64,000 bases of DNA from Singulisphaera acidiphila DSM 18658 (GCF_000242455.2 NC_019892.1:4030001-4094000); one strand, 5' to 3'; positions 51,965 through 60,492 are shown, numbered from the stretch's first letter. Numbers and translations: made by a program. The notes: generated from the sequence alone by a model not told the origin.

Positions 51965-52288
51965 CTACTCTAGCTCATCGAAAAGGGCCGCGACATCGCG
52001 GGCGGCATGCAAGACGCGGATTACGTCAATGCCGCCGTCGATTGGCCGGTAGAAGATCAGGTAACTGCGGAATCGCCTGACACGGGTACAGCGAAGCCCT
52101 TGCAGGCGGGGATTCCTGACTTGGTAAGGGGCACCGATGTTGGGCATGCGGGCCAGGGCGGCGAACGTCGCCTCGGCGGCCAGTCGAAAACGGTGGGCGG
52201 CTTCGGGATTCCGCTCGGCAATGTAGCCCCAACACGCGGCCAGGTCGATGCGGGCGAGCGGCGTTTTGAGGATGGTCGGCTCACTCAT
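51965..52288 (-). CDS. ParE/RelE-superfamily toxin
   Basis: A 107-residue protein of the RelE/ParE fold: LARIDLAACWGYIAERNPEAAHRFRLAAEATFAALARMP, then VRNPRLQGLRCTRVRRFRSYLIFYRP and GIDVIRVLHAARDVAALF. The closing HAARD pattern is typical of ParE toxins, which act on DNA gyrase; ribosome-dependent RelE action cannot be excluded. Its ATG overlaps the antitoxin stop by four bases (52285-52288). The toxin gene is intact, unlike the one near 16.5 kb, and its stop lies only seven bases from IS copy 1. Confidence 0.9.
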   Translation of the reverse strand: MSEPTILKTPLARIDLAACWGYIAERNPEAAHRFRLAAEATFAALARMPNIGAPYQVRNPRLQGLRCTRVRRFRSYLIFYRPIDGGIDVIRVLHAARDVAALFDELE

Positions 52289-52560
52289 TGAGCCATGCGG
52301 TCCCGGCGTGTGGCGAGGATGCGTTTACCCTCGCGTTCAATGTCGTCCCAATCCTGGGTCGTCATGGGCGTGGAAGGGCCGGAATCCAAACCTTCGATAA
52401 GGAGGGCTTCAATCCGTTCCTTGTCTTCGGCATGTTTCTGATCCCGCAGTTCGAGCAATCGCAGGGCTTCCTCGATCACCTCGTTTTCCGAGGCGTACCG
52501 GCCGCCTTGCACGAGCGAACGGATAAACTGCTCCCGCTCAACCGATAAATTAATAGTCAT
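52285..52560 (-). CDS. ParD-like ribbon-helix-helix antitoxin
   Basis: A 91-residue protein; ATG 52560 follows GGAG. It begins MTINLSVEREQFIRSLVQGGRYASENEVIEEALRLLE in pattern, the N-terminal DNA-binding ribbon-helix-helix of ParD/CopG antitoxins. The C-terminal part is acidic (IEALLIEGLDSGP, TTQDWDDIEREG) and should wrap the toxin. It is upstream of and coupled to the toxin gene, the normal order for an autoregulated pair. The frame upstream of 52560 is not part of the protein. Confidence 0.9.
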   Translation of the reverse strand: MTINLSVEREQFIRSLVQGGRYASENEVIEEALRLLELRDQKHAEDKERIEALLIEGLDSGPSTPMTTQDWDDIEREGKRILATRRDRMAQ

Positions 52561-52797
52561 AACACGGAATCTCCTTTGCATCCAGCCTATCACAGACCGC
52601 CGGGCTTGCCAAGGCCGGAAGGTTGGGGTGCTTGGGTGTGTGCGTGCGTAGGGAAAAATAGTAAGTAAGGTTTTTCGCTCTTGGCCATGCAGTTGGTCAA
52701 CCGTCTGTGTCTGAAGAGGGACTGTCCGCATCGGCGGTCTGTTCCGGCGTGTCCCTGACCGCTCGGGCGGCGTGGCGGCAGGCGGTGGCGGCAGGCG

Positions 52798-53197
52798 GTG
52801 GCGGCACCGCTCGCCTCAGCCGGTGAACGAAGTGATGGGTGGTTACAAATCGTCGCAGGTGCTGGCGATCTGGCCCCCGTAGAACAAGCGTCCTACGGGC
52901 GAGTTTCGGCGGTGCTTCGCGACACGTTCCGGGCGAGCAGCGCGGTCGAGTGCATGAACAGCGTGCTGCGGATGCAGCAGTCGCGCCACCGGCAGATGAC
53001 CCAGCCGATGCTCGACCTGAAGCGGCTTTACTGGAATCCCCATCCGTTCGGCTCGGGCCCGAGAAAAGACCTCTGCCCCTATCAGCGGCTGGGCCTGAAG
53101 TTGACCAGTTACGACTTCTGGGAGCTTCTCAGGTCCGACCCAACGGAGTGGACGCAACAACTGTCAACCGAGGGAAATACGGAATGAGACAATCCCG
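52798..53197 (+). mobile_element. 5'-truncated insertion sequence, copy 2
   Basis: Encodes the transposase C-terminus (TFRASSAVECMNSVLRMQQSRHRQ, then PMLDLKRLYWNPHPF to the shared end) followed by the right terminal inverted repeat at 53180-53197. The left end and the N-terminal half are absent. The 177-bp end is nearly identical to copy 1, so both derive recently from one element. A 13-bp tandem repeat, GTGGCGGCAGGCG, lies at its left edge (52772-52807). Confidence 0.75.
53021..53197 (+). repeat. 177-bp direct repeat, second copy (IS right end)
   Basis: Pairs with 51782-51958 with one substitution (AAAGGA versus AAAAGA). It ends in the 18-bp terminal inverted repeat. Confidence 0.85.
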
Positions 53198-53287
53198 CCG
53201 AAATGACCCGGCGGGACAAGGAACAAGTCACCGCAAAAACCAAAGTTGCGGAAAATCCACTGGGCAAAGAGAACCAGGACAAATCCC

Positions 53288-53337
53288 CAAAAAAACCGCG
53301 GCAGGCTTTCGGAATTCCGAAAGCCTGCCGCGGTTTT
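53288..53337 (-). terminator. Terminator of rplU
   Basis: A perfect 46-base palindrome (53292-53314 and 53315-53337) 40 bases past the rplU stop. On the minus strand it ends in a U-run (A at 53289-53295). Confidence 0.88.
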
Positions 53338-53376
53338 GAAGTTCAAGTGGGCTCGGCCGCAGCGCGATGCCTATGA

Positions 53377-53694
53377 TTAGGCGGAGGCGGCGATGCTCGT
53401 GATCAAGACGGTCGTGTAGTGCTGTCGGTGTCCCTTCCGGCGGCGCATGTTTTTGCGGCGACGGAACTTCTGGACGATGATCTTCTTATCGCGAAACTGG
53501 TCGACAATTTTGGCGTGAACCTGGGCGCCCTCGATCACGGGAACGCCGATGTTCGCTCCCTCGGGGCCGGCGATGAGCAGAACCTTGGGGAAGACGACTT
53601 CGGTTCCGGCGTCGCCTTGACGCCGATCGACGATGATCCGGTCTCCCTCGCTCACCCGAAACTGATGGCTTCCGTCTTCAAAAATCGCGTACAT
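53377..53694 (-). CDS. rplU: 50S ribosomal protein bL21
   Basis: A 105-residue protein of normal bL21 length: MYAIFEDGSHQFRVSEGDRI, VLLIAGPEGANIGVPVIEGAQV and the C-terminal signature KKIIVQKFRRRKNMRRRKGHRQ, which contacts 23S rRNA. ATG 53694 follows GGAG. It lies downstream of the RNase E/G gene on the same strand, the order conserved in many bacteria. The usual partner rpmA (bL27) is not next; a strong terminator follows instead. Confidence 0.97.
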   Translation of the reverse strand: MYAIFEDGSHQFRVSEGDRIIVDRRQGDAGTEVVFPKVLLIAGPEGANIGVPVIEGAQVHAKIVDQFRDKKIIVQKFRRRKNMRRRKGHRQHYTTVLITSIAASA

Positions 53695-53918
53695 CCGTCA
53701 AGCTCCTCACGACCCGAACCTTGTATGAAAGGGTCGGCGTCGATCTTTTCCGCTGTCTTGATCCCGCGTCGGGAAAACGACCCCATTCTGGATTCGTGGG
53801 GAGGACGCGGAAAAAGTCAAATGTTACCGAGTTAAGTCCTGAAAAGAAAGGGCACGCTTCAGGCCCACAAAGCCTCACGCGGTTCCCAAGCGAGGAACCC
53901 GCCCCTTCAACAGGTAAA

Positions 53919-53956
53919 CCCGAAGCCCCGTTCCTCGCGAGAAACGGGGCTTCGGG
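53919..53956 (-). terminator. Hairpin between the RNase E/G gene and rplU
   Basis: A 14-bp perfect stem, CCCGAAGCCCCGTT with its complement (53919-53932 and 53943-53956), just past the RNase stop at 53975. On the minus strand only UUUA follows, so it may attenuate rather than stop transcription into rplU, or mark an RNA processing site. Confidence 0.6.
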
Positions 53957-53974
53957 TGGTTACGATCGTGTCGC

Positions 53975-56900
53975 TTAGTGCCGGCCGCGATGGGTTGGGG
54001 CAGGGGGCGGGAAGAGTCGGATTTCGCTGTTGTTACCGTCGTAGCACTCGAGTTGGAGATGCTCGGCGGCCGCATCCGGCTCGGTCCGAATCTGGATCGT
54101 CATGTTGGCTTCGGTCTCGATCCGGGTGATCTCGCGGCGTTTGCGATTATTCAGGTAGGTCGCCACGGCCTGGCTGACCCCAACCGAAACGCGCCTGATA
54201 TCATCACGGTGCGAGGCCAATGCCAGCAGCCGCATCACGTCGATCGACATGCTCTCGACGGTTTTGACGACGCCGGCCCCCGTGCAATTGGAGCAGTCTT
54301 CGTAGACGGACCGCTTCAGGCTAGGCCGAATGCGCTGGCGGGTCATCTCGATGAGCCCGAACGCGCTCATCCGGAGGACCTTGGTGCGCGCCCGGTCACG
54401 CTTGATGGCATCGCGAAGGGCCTTCTCAACCCCCCGGCGGTGCCGCTCGTCACGCATGTCGATAAAGTCGTTGACGATCACTCCGCCGAGGTCGCGGAGT
54501 CGAAGCTGGCGGGCAATCTCCTTGGCCGCCCGGAGGTTCATCTCGTAGGCGGTCTTTTCCGCGTCGTTCTCGACCCGGAAGTTGCCCGAGTTCACGTCGA
54601 TGGCGACGAGCGCCTCGGTCTGGTCGATGACGATCGATCCCCCCTCGGGGAGGGGAACGGTCCGACGCTGGATCTTGGCGATCTCATCTTCGATGCCGTA
54701 CTTGTGGAAGAGCGGCACCTTCTCGTCATAGAGCTTCAGCCGGTTGACGAACCGGGGCATGACGACCTTGAGGAACTCCTGGGCACGCTCGAACGCCGCC
54801 GGTTCGTCGATCCAGATCGTGTCGATCTCGGACGTGAAGATATCGCGGATGGTCCGCGTGATCATGTCCGATTCCTGGTAGATCGGCGCGGGGGTCTTGG
54901 CCTTCTTGATCCGGCGGAGGATGACCTTCCAGAGCCGGAGCAGGTAAGCCAGGTCGCGGGCCAGCTCACGCTTGGTCCGTTCCAGGCCCGCGGTCCGCAC
55001 GATGAACCCGAGTCCCTTGGGAGGGTTCAGCTCGGTCATGATCTCGCGGAGCTTGCGGCGCTGAGTTTCGTCAGCGATCTTGCGCGAGACCCCCACCCGA
55101 TTCAGGCCGGGCATCAGCACGAGGTAACGGCCTGGGATGCTGATGTAGGTCGAGAGGGTCGGGCCTTTGGTGCCAATGCTCTCTTTGATGACCTGAACGA
55201 GCACTTCGTCGCCACGACGGAAGACCTCCTGGATCGGGGGCTTGACCAGCCCTCGGCCCCGGGTGAACCGACCGCCGCGTCCGGTGTCCGGTTCGCCGTC
55301 GCCCCGGCGTGGACGAGCTTCGACGGGCCCTCGCAGGCCCATTTCTCGCTCCAGCTCGGCGATCTCGGCGATCTCTCTGCGAATCTCTTCCTCGAGCTCC
55401 GGGTCGATCTCTTCATCGACGGCGACGGGAGCATGATCCTCGAGGAACTCGTCGGCGTGCTCATCATCCGGCCCGATGTGCTCGTCGCCGAAGTCAAAGT
55501 CGTCGATCGCGAGGTGCTCTTCGTCCTCAACACTTCCATGGCGAACGGCTTCGCGCTCGAGCGGCTCATCGACCTCAAGCTCGTCTTCGTCGTCCACGTC
55601 AGGGCCAAAGGCGGGACGTGGCGACGCCGCCGGGGTTCCGGTTCCCTCGGGCTGCTCACGGTCGCGACGGCGCCCACGGCGACGGCGGCGGCGGCGAGGC
55701 CCGTCGAGCTTGCCCGATTCCGGCCCCAATTCGTCCGGGCCTCCCTCACCCTCAATCTCGTCGATGTCGAGTTCGGACTCGGCCGCCAGCTCCGCCCATT
55801 CGAGAGAAGCAGGGGGGATGTCGGAGCCGAAGGTGGACTCAGGCGCTCGTGAGCGTTCGCGGCGGGGAACGTACCCCGGCTCACCGGCGCGGCCGTGTGC
55901 CTTCCTCTCGCGAGGAACTTCCGCTTCCGGTCCGCGAGCACGCTCCGGAGCGCGGGTTCGCTCGGGTTCACGAACACGTTCAGGTTCGCGAGTGCGTTCA
56001 GGCTCTCGAGTTCGCTCGGGCTCTCGGCCGCGTTCGGGTTCACGAACACGTTCGGATTCACGGAATCGTTCAGGCTCTCGAGTTCGCTCGGGCTCCCTGG
56101 TTCGTTCGGGCTCCCGGCCGCGTTCGGGTTCTCGGATTCGCTCGGGTTCGCGCAACCGCTCCCGGGGTCGTTCGACCTCGATTTCGGGGGATCGTTCGAC
56201 CACGGGCGGCCTGGAACGCTCGGGGGCCGCTTCGCGGGGCCGTTCGCCGGTGGACTCGCGTTCGCCGCCGCGTGAGCGGATTGCGGCTCGACCGCCGCGA
56301 CGACGAGGGGTCTCGGGAATGTCTTCAAAGACCGGCTCCGACGCCGGTTCGACCTCAGCCTCGAACAAGGGTTCGGGTTCCGGCGCGGGGCGCTCGGGCC
56401 GACCGCGTCCCCGAGAACGTCGGGAATCGCGCGGAGCCTGGGTTTCGGGGGAGAGTTCGGCGTCAACGATCCGCCCACGTCCCGAATCCACGATCTCGGG
56501 GTCGGCGGGCCGACTCGGAGGAGGTGCTTGGCGGGATGATCGCTGGGTGCGGCTCGGCGGGAGGTCGGGATCGAACGGCTCAGCGGCCCGGCTGGTCCGA
56601 GAGCGAGGCTCGTCGGGCTCGAAACCCCTCGGCGCGTGCTCCGGAGCGCGCGCATGGGTCACCTCGTCCGACCAGGAGGGCAGGGGCGGTTCGGGCCGAC
56701 CACGGCGCGGGTCGACGCGTTCGGGAGGGGTGGAGCGAGCCGATGAGCTGCTGGAGGATGATCGGGACGTAAAGATATCGTCATCGGCCAGTCCTTCGCC
56801 GAAGCTGCGGGGCTCCGAGCGGTCGCGCCGGCCTTTTTCCGAAAGTTCGGGCCGCTCGCGATCACGATACCGGTCTTCGGGACGAGAGGAGCCGGACGAC

Positions 56901-57280
56901 GAACCCGGGTCGCGATCTTCGGTCCGGCCTCGACGGTTAGGCTCGCGATCACGATCACGACGCGGCTCACGATTCGAGCCGGGGGCCGTGGTTGAGGTTG
57001 AGGAAGGGCCAGCCGCCTCGGCCTCGGCGGCCTGGTGACGCTGAAAATATTGCGGCTCCACGTCGGACACGTGGAGGAAGCCGTTGCGGCCGACCGAAAA
57101 ATCGACGAAGGCGGCCTGAATGGCCGGTTCGAGGTTAACGATCTTGCCTTTGTAGATATTACCGGTATAGCTCTCGTGGCTGGTGCGCTCGACGTACAGC
57201 TCCTCAAGGACGCCATCCTCAACGATGGCGATTCTGCATTCCTCGGGCTGGAGCACGTTGATCAGCATTTCTTTCTTCAT
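53975..57280 (-). CDS. rne: RNase E/G family endoribonuclease with large insert in the S1 domain
   Basis: A 1101-residue protein. Residues 1-80 are the N-terminal RNase H-like piece and first half of the S1 domain (MLINVLQPEECRIAIVEDG, NIYKGKIVNLEPAIQAAFVDF, RNGFLHVSDV). Residues about 84-681 form a roughly 600-residue low-complexity insert rich in Arg, Glu, Pro, Ser and Asp, including a run of six-residue units such as REPERT (about 370-450). From 682 the family resumes with FRRGDEVLVQVIKESIGTKG, catalytic Asp near 895 (AIDVNSG) and 938 (VNDFIDM), and the zinc-link CSNC near 996-999. Activity should be retained. In E. coli RNase E the disordered scaffold is C-terminal; here it is internal. 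It cleaves single-stranded RNA in processing and decay. Confidence 0.93.
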   Translation of the reverse strand: MKKEMLINVLQPEECRIAIVEDGVLEELYVERTSHESYTGNIYKGKIVNLEPAIQAAFVDFSVGRNGFLHVSDVEPQYFQRHQAAEAEAAGPSSTSTTAPGSNREPRRDRDREPNRRGRTEDRDPGSSSGSSRPEDRYRDRERPELSEKGRRDRSEPRSFGEGLADDDIFTSRSSSSSSSARSTPPERVDPRRGRPEPPLPSWSDEVTHARAPEHAPRGFEPDEPRSRTSRAAEPFDPDLPPSRTQRSSRQAPPPSRPADPEIVDSGRGRIVDAELSPETQAPRDSRRSRGRGRPERPAPEPEPLFEAEVEPASEPVFEDIPETPRRRGGRAAIRSRGGERESTGERPREAAPERSRPPVVERSPEIEVERPRERLREPERIREPERGREPERTREPERTREPERFRESERVREPERGREPERTREPERTREPERVREPERTRAPERARGPEAEVPRERKAHGRAGEPGYVPRRERSRAPESTFGSDIPPASLEWAELAAESELDIDEIEGEGGPDELGPESGKLDGPRRRRRRRGRRRDREQPEGTGTPAASPRPAFGPDVDDEDELEVDEPLEREAVRHGSVEDEEHLAIDDFDFGDEHIGPDDEHADEFLEDHAPVAVDEEIDPELEEEIRREIAEIAELEREMGLRGPVEARPRRGDGEPDTGRGGRFTRGRGLVKPPIQEVFRRGDEVLVQVIKESIGTKGPTLSTYISIPGRYLVLMPGLNRVGVSRKIADETQRRKLREIMTELNPPKGLGFIVRTAGLERTKRELARDLAYLLRLWKVILRRIKKAKTPAPIYQESDMITRTIRDIFTSEIDTIWIDEPAAFERAQEFLKVVMPRFVNRLKLYDEKVPLFHKYGIEDEIAKIQRRTVPLPEGGSIVIDQTEALVAIDVNSGNFRVENDAEKTAYEMNLRAAKEIARQLRLRDLGGVIVNDFIDMRDERHRRGVEKALRDAIKRDRARTKVLRMSAFGLIEMTRQRIRPSLKRSVYEDCSNCTGAGVVKTVESMSIDVMRLLALASHRDDIRRVSVGVSQAVATYLNNRKRREITRIETEANMTIQIRTEPDAAAEHLQLECYDGNNSEIRLFPPPAPTHRGRH
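55935..56165. repeat. Tandem 18-bp coding repeat within the RNase E/G insert
   Basis: About a dozen imperfect 18-base units encode REPERx hexapeptides (R-E-P-E-R-T/V/G/F). Units vary mainly at the sixth codon. Such a run is prone to slippage, and its copy number may differ between strains. Confidence 0.8.
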
Positions 57281-57428
57281 ACGGTCATCTTTCTAGCACA
57301 ATCAATCGGTTGGCATTGGTCGGGTAAAGGGGTTCCGTGGCAGCGTCCGCCAGGTGGCGAGAGCAGATCGAAATCGTTTGCGGATGCGCCGACGGACCGT
57401 CACAACGGGAACCCACCTCGAGCTGAAT

Positions 57429-58088
57429 CTAAGGGACCAGTTCCACTTCGGAACGAACCAGGACCGATCCCTGTCCCAGCAGGTCGCGCAGGCCAAGAGC
57501 GTCAATGATCTCTTCAGGCCGTGCCGAACCGCTGGGCAACATTTTCATGCGGAAACGAAGGAGGCCGAGCGAGTCGAGCTCGGCTTCGAGTAGGAACGGG
57601 CGGAGATCGATCGCCACGGTGCGATCAGGGCGGTGCCGGGTATACGGCCACTGTTCGCTGGCCAGAAAGGCGGCCAGGCGATTTCGGCCCTCGTCCCGAC
57701 GTTCTTCGGGGATCTCCAGGAGATAAGTCACCGACTCGGGCTGTGCGGCTCGACCGGGGGGGACCCCCTCGACCTCGAGCCACTCGAGCCCCTGCGGTGT
57801 TGTGGCGCGGAGGCGTCTGAGAACCTCGTCCGGCTCCATGGGCTCGGCCAATTCCAGTTCGACCACCTCGCGTCGCCCTTCGATCCCGAGCGCCAAGGCG
57901 AGGGTGAAGACCACCTTGGGGCGTGGGTTGAATCCCTGGCTCGTCGCCGTGGGAATTTGCGCGCGCCGCAGCAATCGCTCGAGGCAGCGCATCAAGTCGT
58001 GGTGGCTGATGAGTCGAATATCGCCGTGCTTGGCGAAGCGGAGTCGCACCTTGGTCGCTGTCATCATCGCGGCATACATCGAACCCAT
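57429..58088 (-). CDS. DUF2344 / TIGR03936 family radical-SAM-associated protein
   Basis: About 219 residues from ATG 58088; other Met codons at 58079, 58067 and 58064 are possible, and the upstream Arg/Pro-rich frame to 58247 is doubtful. The core begins KVRLRFAKHGDIRLISHHDLMRCLERLLRRAQIPTATSQGFNPRPKVVF in pattern, then LALGIEGRREVVELELAEPM. In many bacteria this domain is fused to or beside a radical SAM protein and directly precedes the RNase E/G and bL21 genes, exactly as here. The radical SAM partner is not adjacent. It may take part in tRNA or ribosome modification; function unproven. Confidence 0.88.
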   Translation of the reverse strand: MGSMYAAMMTATKVRLRFAKHGDIRLISHHDLMRCLERLLRRAQIPTATSQGFNPRPKVVFTLALALGIEGRREVVELELAEPMEPDEVLRRLRATTPQGLEWLEVEGVPPGRAAQPESVTYLLEIPEERRDEGRNRLAAFLASEQWPYTRHRPDRTVAIDLRPFLLEAELDSLGLLRFRMKMLPSGSARPEEIIDALGLRDLLGQGSVLVRSEVELVP

Positions 58089-58273
58089 GTGAGGGTCCGC
58101 AACGCCCGTCCGTCGTTCGGTCAGTCGCTTGAAGCCCGTGAGGGCTCGTTTGACTCTCGAAATCGGCACGACCGGAGGGCGGTCAAGAGGTTCCAAACGG
58201 TTGGGTCGTGGTCGCGGGCGGCGTCGACTCCGAGCCGAGGCTGCCATGGTTCGGTGGATCGGGCCTGCCGGGG

Positions 58274-60184
58274 CTAGCCGGCTCGGTCCTGGGCTGAGGA
58301 GGCCGGGGTGTCGGGCAGAGCGTGGCGTAAGGCACTGTCGAGAAGAGCGACGACGGCCTGCGAGGTCTCTAAGTGGAGCGCCTCGGCGGCAATTGACCGG
58401 GCCTCCGCAACACTGACCCCGCGGATCACTCGCTTGATCTCAGGCAACTGGTGCGGCGGCATGCTGAGCTGGTGAACGCCCAGCCCGAGCAGCAGCATGG
58501 TATAGAGCGGCTCGCCCCCCATTGTCCCACAGATGCTGACCTCAATTCCACGGGCCCTGGCGGCGTCGACGACCATGGCGATCAGGCGAAGCACGGCCGG
58601 GTCGGCGGCGCTATAGAGATCGGCCACGGTTTCGTTCGTTCGGTCCACAGCCAAGGTGTATTGGATCAGGTCGTTGGTCCCTATCGAGAAGAAGTCCACC
58701 TCCTTTGCCATTTGGTCGGCCATCACGGCGGCGGCAGGCACCTCTATCATGACACCAACCGGCAGGTCACGCCGGAACGGGACGCCCTCGGCGGTCAGTT
58801 CGGCGGCGACGTCCCCCAGGATGGCGCGGGCCTGGCGGAGTTCGCCAAGCGTCGAGACCAGCGGAAACATGACACGAACATCCCCCAGGGCACTCGCCCG
58901 GAGGATCGCACGCAACTGGGTCCGAAACAGAGCCAGTTCGCGTAACGAGAGTCGCAGGCTCCGCAGCCCGAGTACCGGGTTGGCGTCGGCGTAACCGGCG
59001 CTCTGGTAAGCCACCAGCTTGTCGGCCCCCAAGTCGAGGGTTCGGATCGTGACCGGTCGCCCTTTCAGAGATTCCACTACGGCCGCATAAGCTTCAAACT
59101 GTTCTTGCTCCGTCGGGGCTCGTTCACTGTTGAGGTAGAGGAACTCGGTCCGGTAAAGCCCGACACCGACCGCGCCTCGTTCCAGGCAGGCGGCTACCTC
59201 TCCCGGGAACTCGATATTGCCCCAGAGACCGACCTGGGTCCCGTCAAGGGTCTCAGCCGGCAGATTGGCCAGACCGGCCAGCCCCTCGAATCGGGCGGCC
59301 CGCGCAGCGGCGTCGCGGCGATAGCGCTCTTGGGTGGCCAGATCGGGGTCGAGGACCACCAAGCCCTCGTCGCCGTCGATGATGATCATCCGACACTCGC
59401 GTGCCAGATCCAGAAACCGTCCGAGCCCGACCACCGCAGGAATCTCCAGGGCCTCGGCCACGATGGCGGTGTGGCTGGCGCGTCCCCCTGCTTCGGTCGC
59501 GAAGCCGAGCACGCGCTGCGGGTCGAGCCCCGCCGTCTCACTGGGTGAGAGGTCGTGGGCGAGGATCACCGATGGGACGGCGACCTCGTCCATCGGGGTC
59601 GAGCGGCGCTGGCCTGAAAGCTGGGCGAGGATCCGGTTCTGGATATCGCGAACGTCGGCGGCCCGGGCGGCCAGGTGCGAGTCGGTCATGCTTTCGAGCC
59701 GAGACGCATAAACGTCGAGCACTTCGCTAACCGCATGCTCGGCGGAGATCCGCTCGTGCTCGATCCGCGCCCGCGCATCGCGACGGAGCGTCGGGTCCGC
59801 GATCATCTGAGCATGGGCGGCGAGGATGTCGGCATACTGGGGTCCAAGCCGCTGGCGGGCTTCCGCCTCGGCGGCCTCAGCCTCGCCTTGCGCAGACGCG
59901 ATCCCACGTTCCAACCGCTCGAGCTCGAAAACGACCGCCTCGGCGGGAATCGCACGGTGGGGAAGCCGCTGGCCGCGCGGATCGACCACCAACGGCGGTC
60001 CGATGGCGACGCCCGGGCTCACGGCCACTCCACGGAGGGTCTGCATGGCCAACAGCTTGACCGGGGGCCGGGCCACGTTGCCCCAGTCGTCGGGATGGCA
60101 AGGCGGATCGACACGAGGGCCGCGGTGGCCGGCAGGGCCTCGCCCGTTAGGCGTTTGATTGGACCGCGGATCCCGGGCCTTCAT
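58274..60184 (-). CDS. ptsI: Phosphoenolpyruvate-protein phosphotransferase (PTS enzyme I)
   Basis: Takes phosphate from phosphoenolpyruvate and passes it to HPr. The frame starts at ATG 60184, overlapping the ptsH stop by four bases with GGAG upstream (636 residues). The conserved start LRGVAVSPGVAIGPPLV begins at Met47 (60046), so a 46-residue Pro/Arg-rich extension may or may not be made. Active His is in GGRASHTAIVAEALEIPAVV (192 counting from 60046, near E. coli His189). The PEP-binding half follows with GVGLYRTEFLYL, IRTLDLGADK, FFSIGTNDLIQYTLAVDR and Cys in SICGTMGG. It is complete and presumably active. Confidence 0.95.
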   Translation of the reverse strand: MKARDPRSNQTPNGRGPAGHRGPRVDPPCHPDDWGNVARPPVKLLAMQTLRGVAVSPGVAIGPPLVVDPRGQRLPHRAIPAEAVVFELERLERGIASAQGEAEAAEAEARQRLGPQYADILAAHAQMIADPTLRRDARARIEHERISAEHAVSEVLDVYASRLESMTDSHLAARAADVRDIQNRILAQLSGQRRSTPMDEVAVPSVILAHDLSPSETAGLDPQRVLGFATEAGGRASHTAIVAEALEIPAVVGLGRFLDLARECRMIIIDGDEGLVVLDPDLATQERYRRDAAARAARFEGLAGLANLPAETLDGTQVGLWGNIEFPGEVAACLERGAVGVGLYRTEFLYLNSERAPTEQEQFEAYAAVVESLKGRPVTIRTLDLGADKLVAYQSAGYADANPVLGLRSLRLSLRELALFRTQLRAILRASALGDVRVMFPLVSTLGELRQARAILGDVAAELTAEGVPFRRDLPVGVMIEVPAAAVMADQMAKEVDFFSIGTNDLIQYTLAVDRTNETVADLYSAADPAVLRLIAMVVDAARARGIEVSICGTMGGEPLYTMLLLGLGVHQLSMPPHQLPEIKRVIRGVSVAEARSIAAEALHLETSQAVVALLDSALRHALPDTPASSAQDRAG

Positions 60185-60492
60185 GGGGCAGGCTCCTGGG
60201 CTCCCTCATCAGTCTCGTGAAACTTCGCAAGGACCAGCGCGGACAACGCCTCAACGGCCTGATCGGCATCGGGGCCGCGAGCCTCCACCTCGAGCCGGGT
60301 GCCGTATTCGGCGGCCAGCGACGTCAGGTCGAGAATGCTCTTGCCGTTATACTCGTTACCGTTATAAATTACGCGAACCTCCGCCTTAAACTGGAGTGCC
60401 AGCTTGACGAATTTGTCGGCGGGCCGCATATGCAAGCCAAGAGCGTTAACGATCTCAACTTGGCGGCGGACGACGGGCGAATCGTGGCTCAT
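60181..60492 (-). CDS. ptsH: HPr phosphocarrier protein
   Basis: A 103-residue protein, relaying phosphate from enzyme I to EIIA-type proteins. Phospho-His21 lies in ALGLHMRPADKF (usual pattern GLHARPA), and Ser52 in NGKSILDLTSLAA corresponds to the regulatory Ser46 of Gram-positive HPr. No HPr kinase is in the window. ATG 60492 begins ten residues before the core; the open frame extends to 60660 without family features. The gene sits between ptsN and ptsI and overlaps the ptsI start by ATGA. Confidence 0.93.
   Translation of the reverse strand: MSHDSPVVRRQVEIVNALGLHMRPADKFVKLALQFKAEVRVIYNGNEYNGKSILDLTSLAAEYGTRLEVEARGPDADQAVEALSALVLAKFHETDEGAQEPAP

Noticed and set aside
55935-56165. Regularly spaced short repeats that at first resemble a CRISPR array
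   Set aside because: Units are contiguous 18-mers without spacers, they vary at the third to sixth codon, and they are in frame within the RNase insert.
53978-57038. Three plus-strand frames of about 490-620 codons opposite the RNase E/G gene
   Set aside because: They arise from the GC-rich, repeat-laden antisense of the RNase insert and consist of monotone Arg/Ser/Gly or Phe/Gly repeats.
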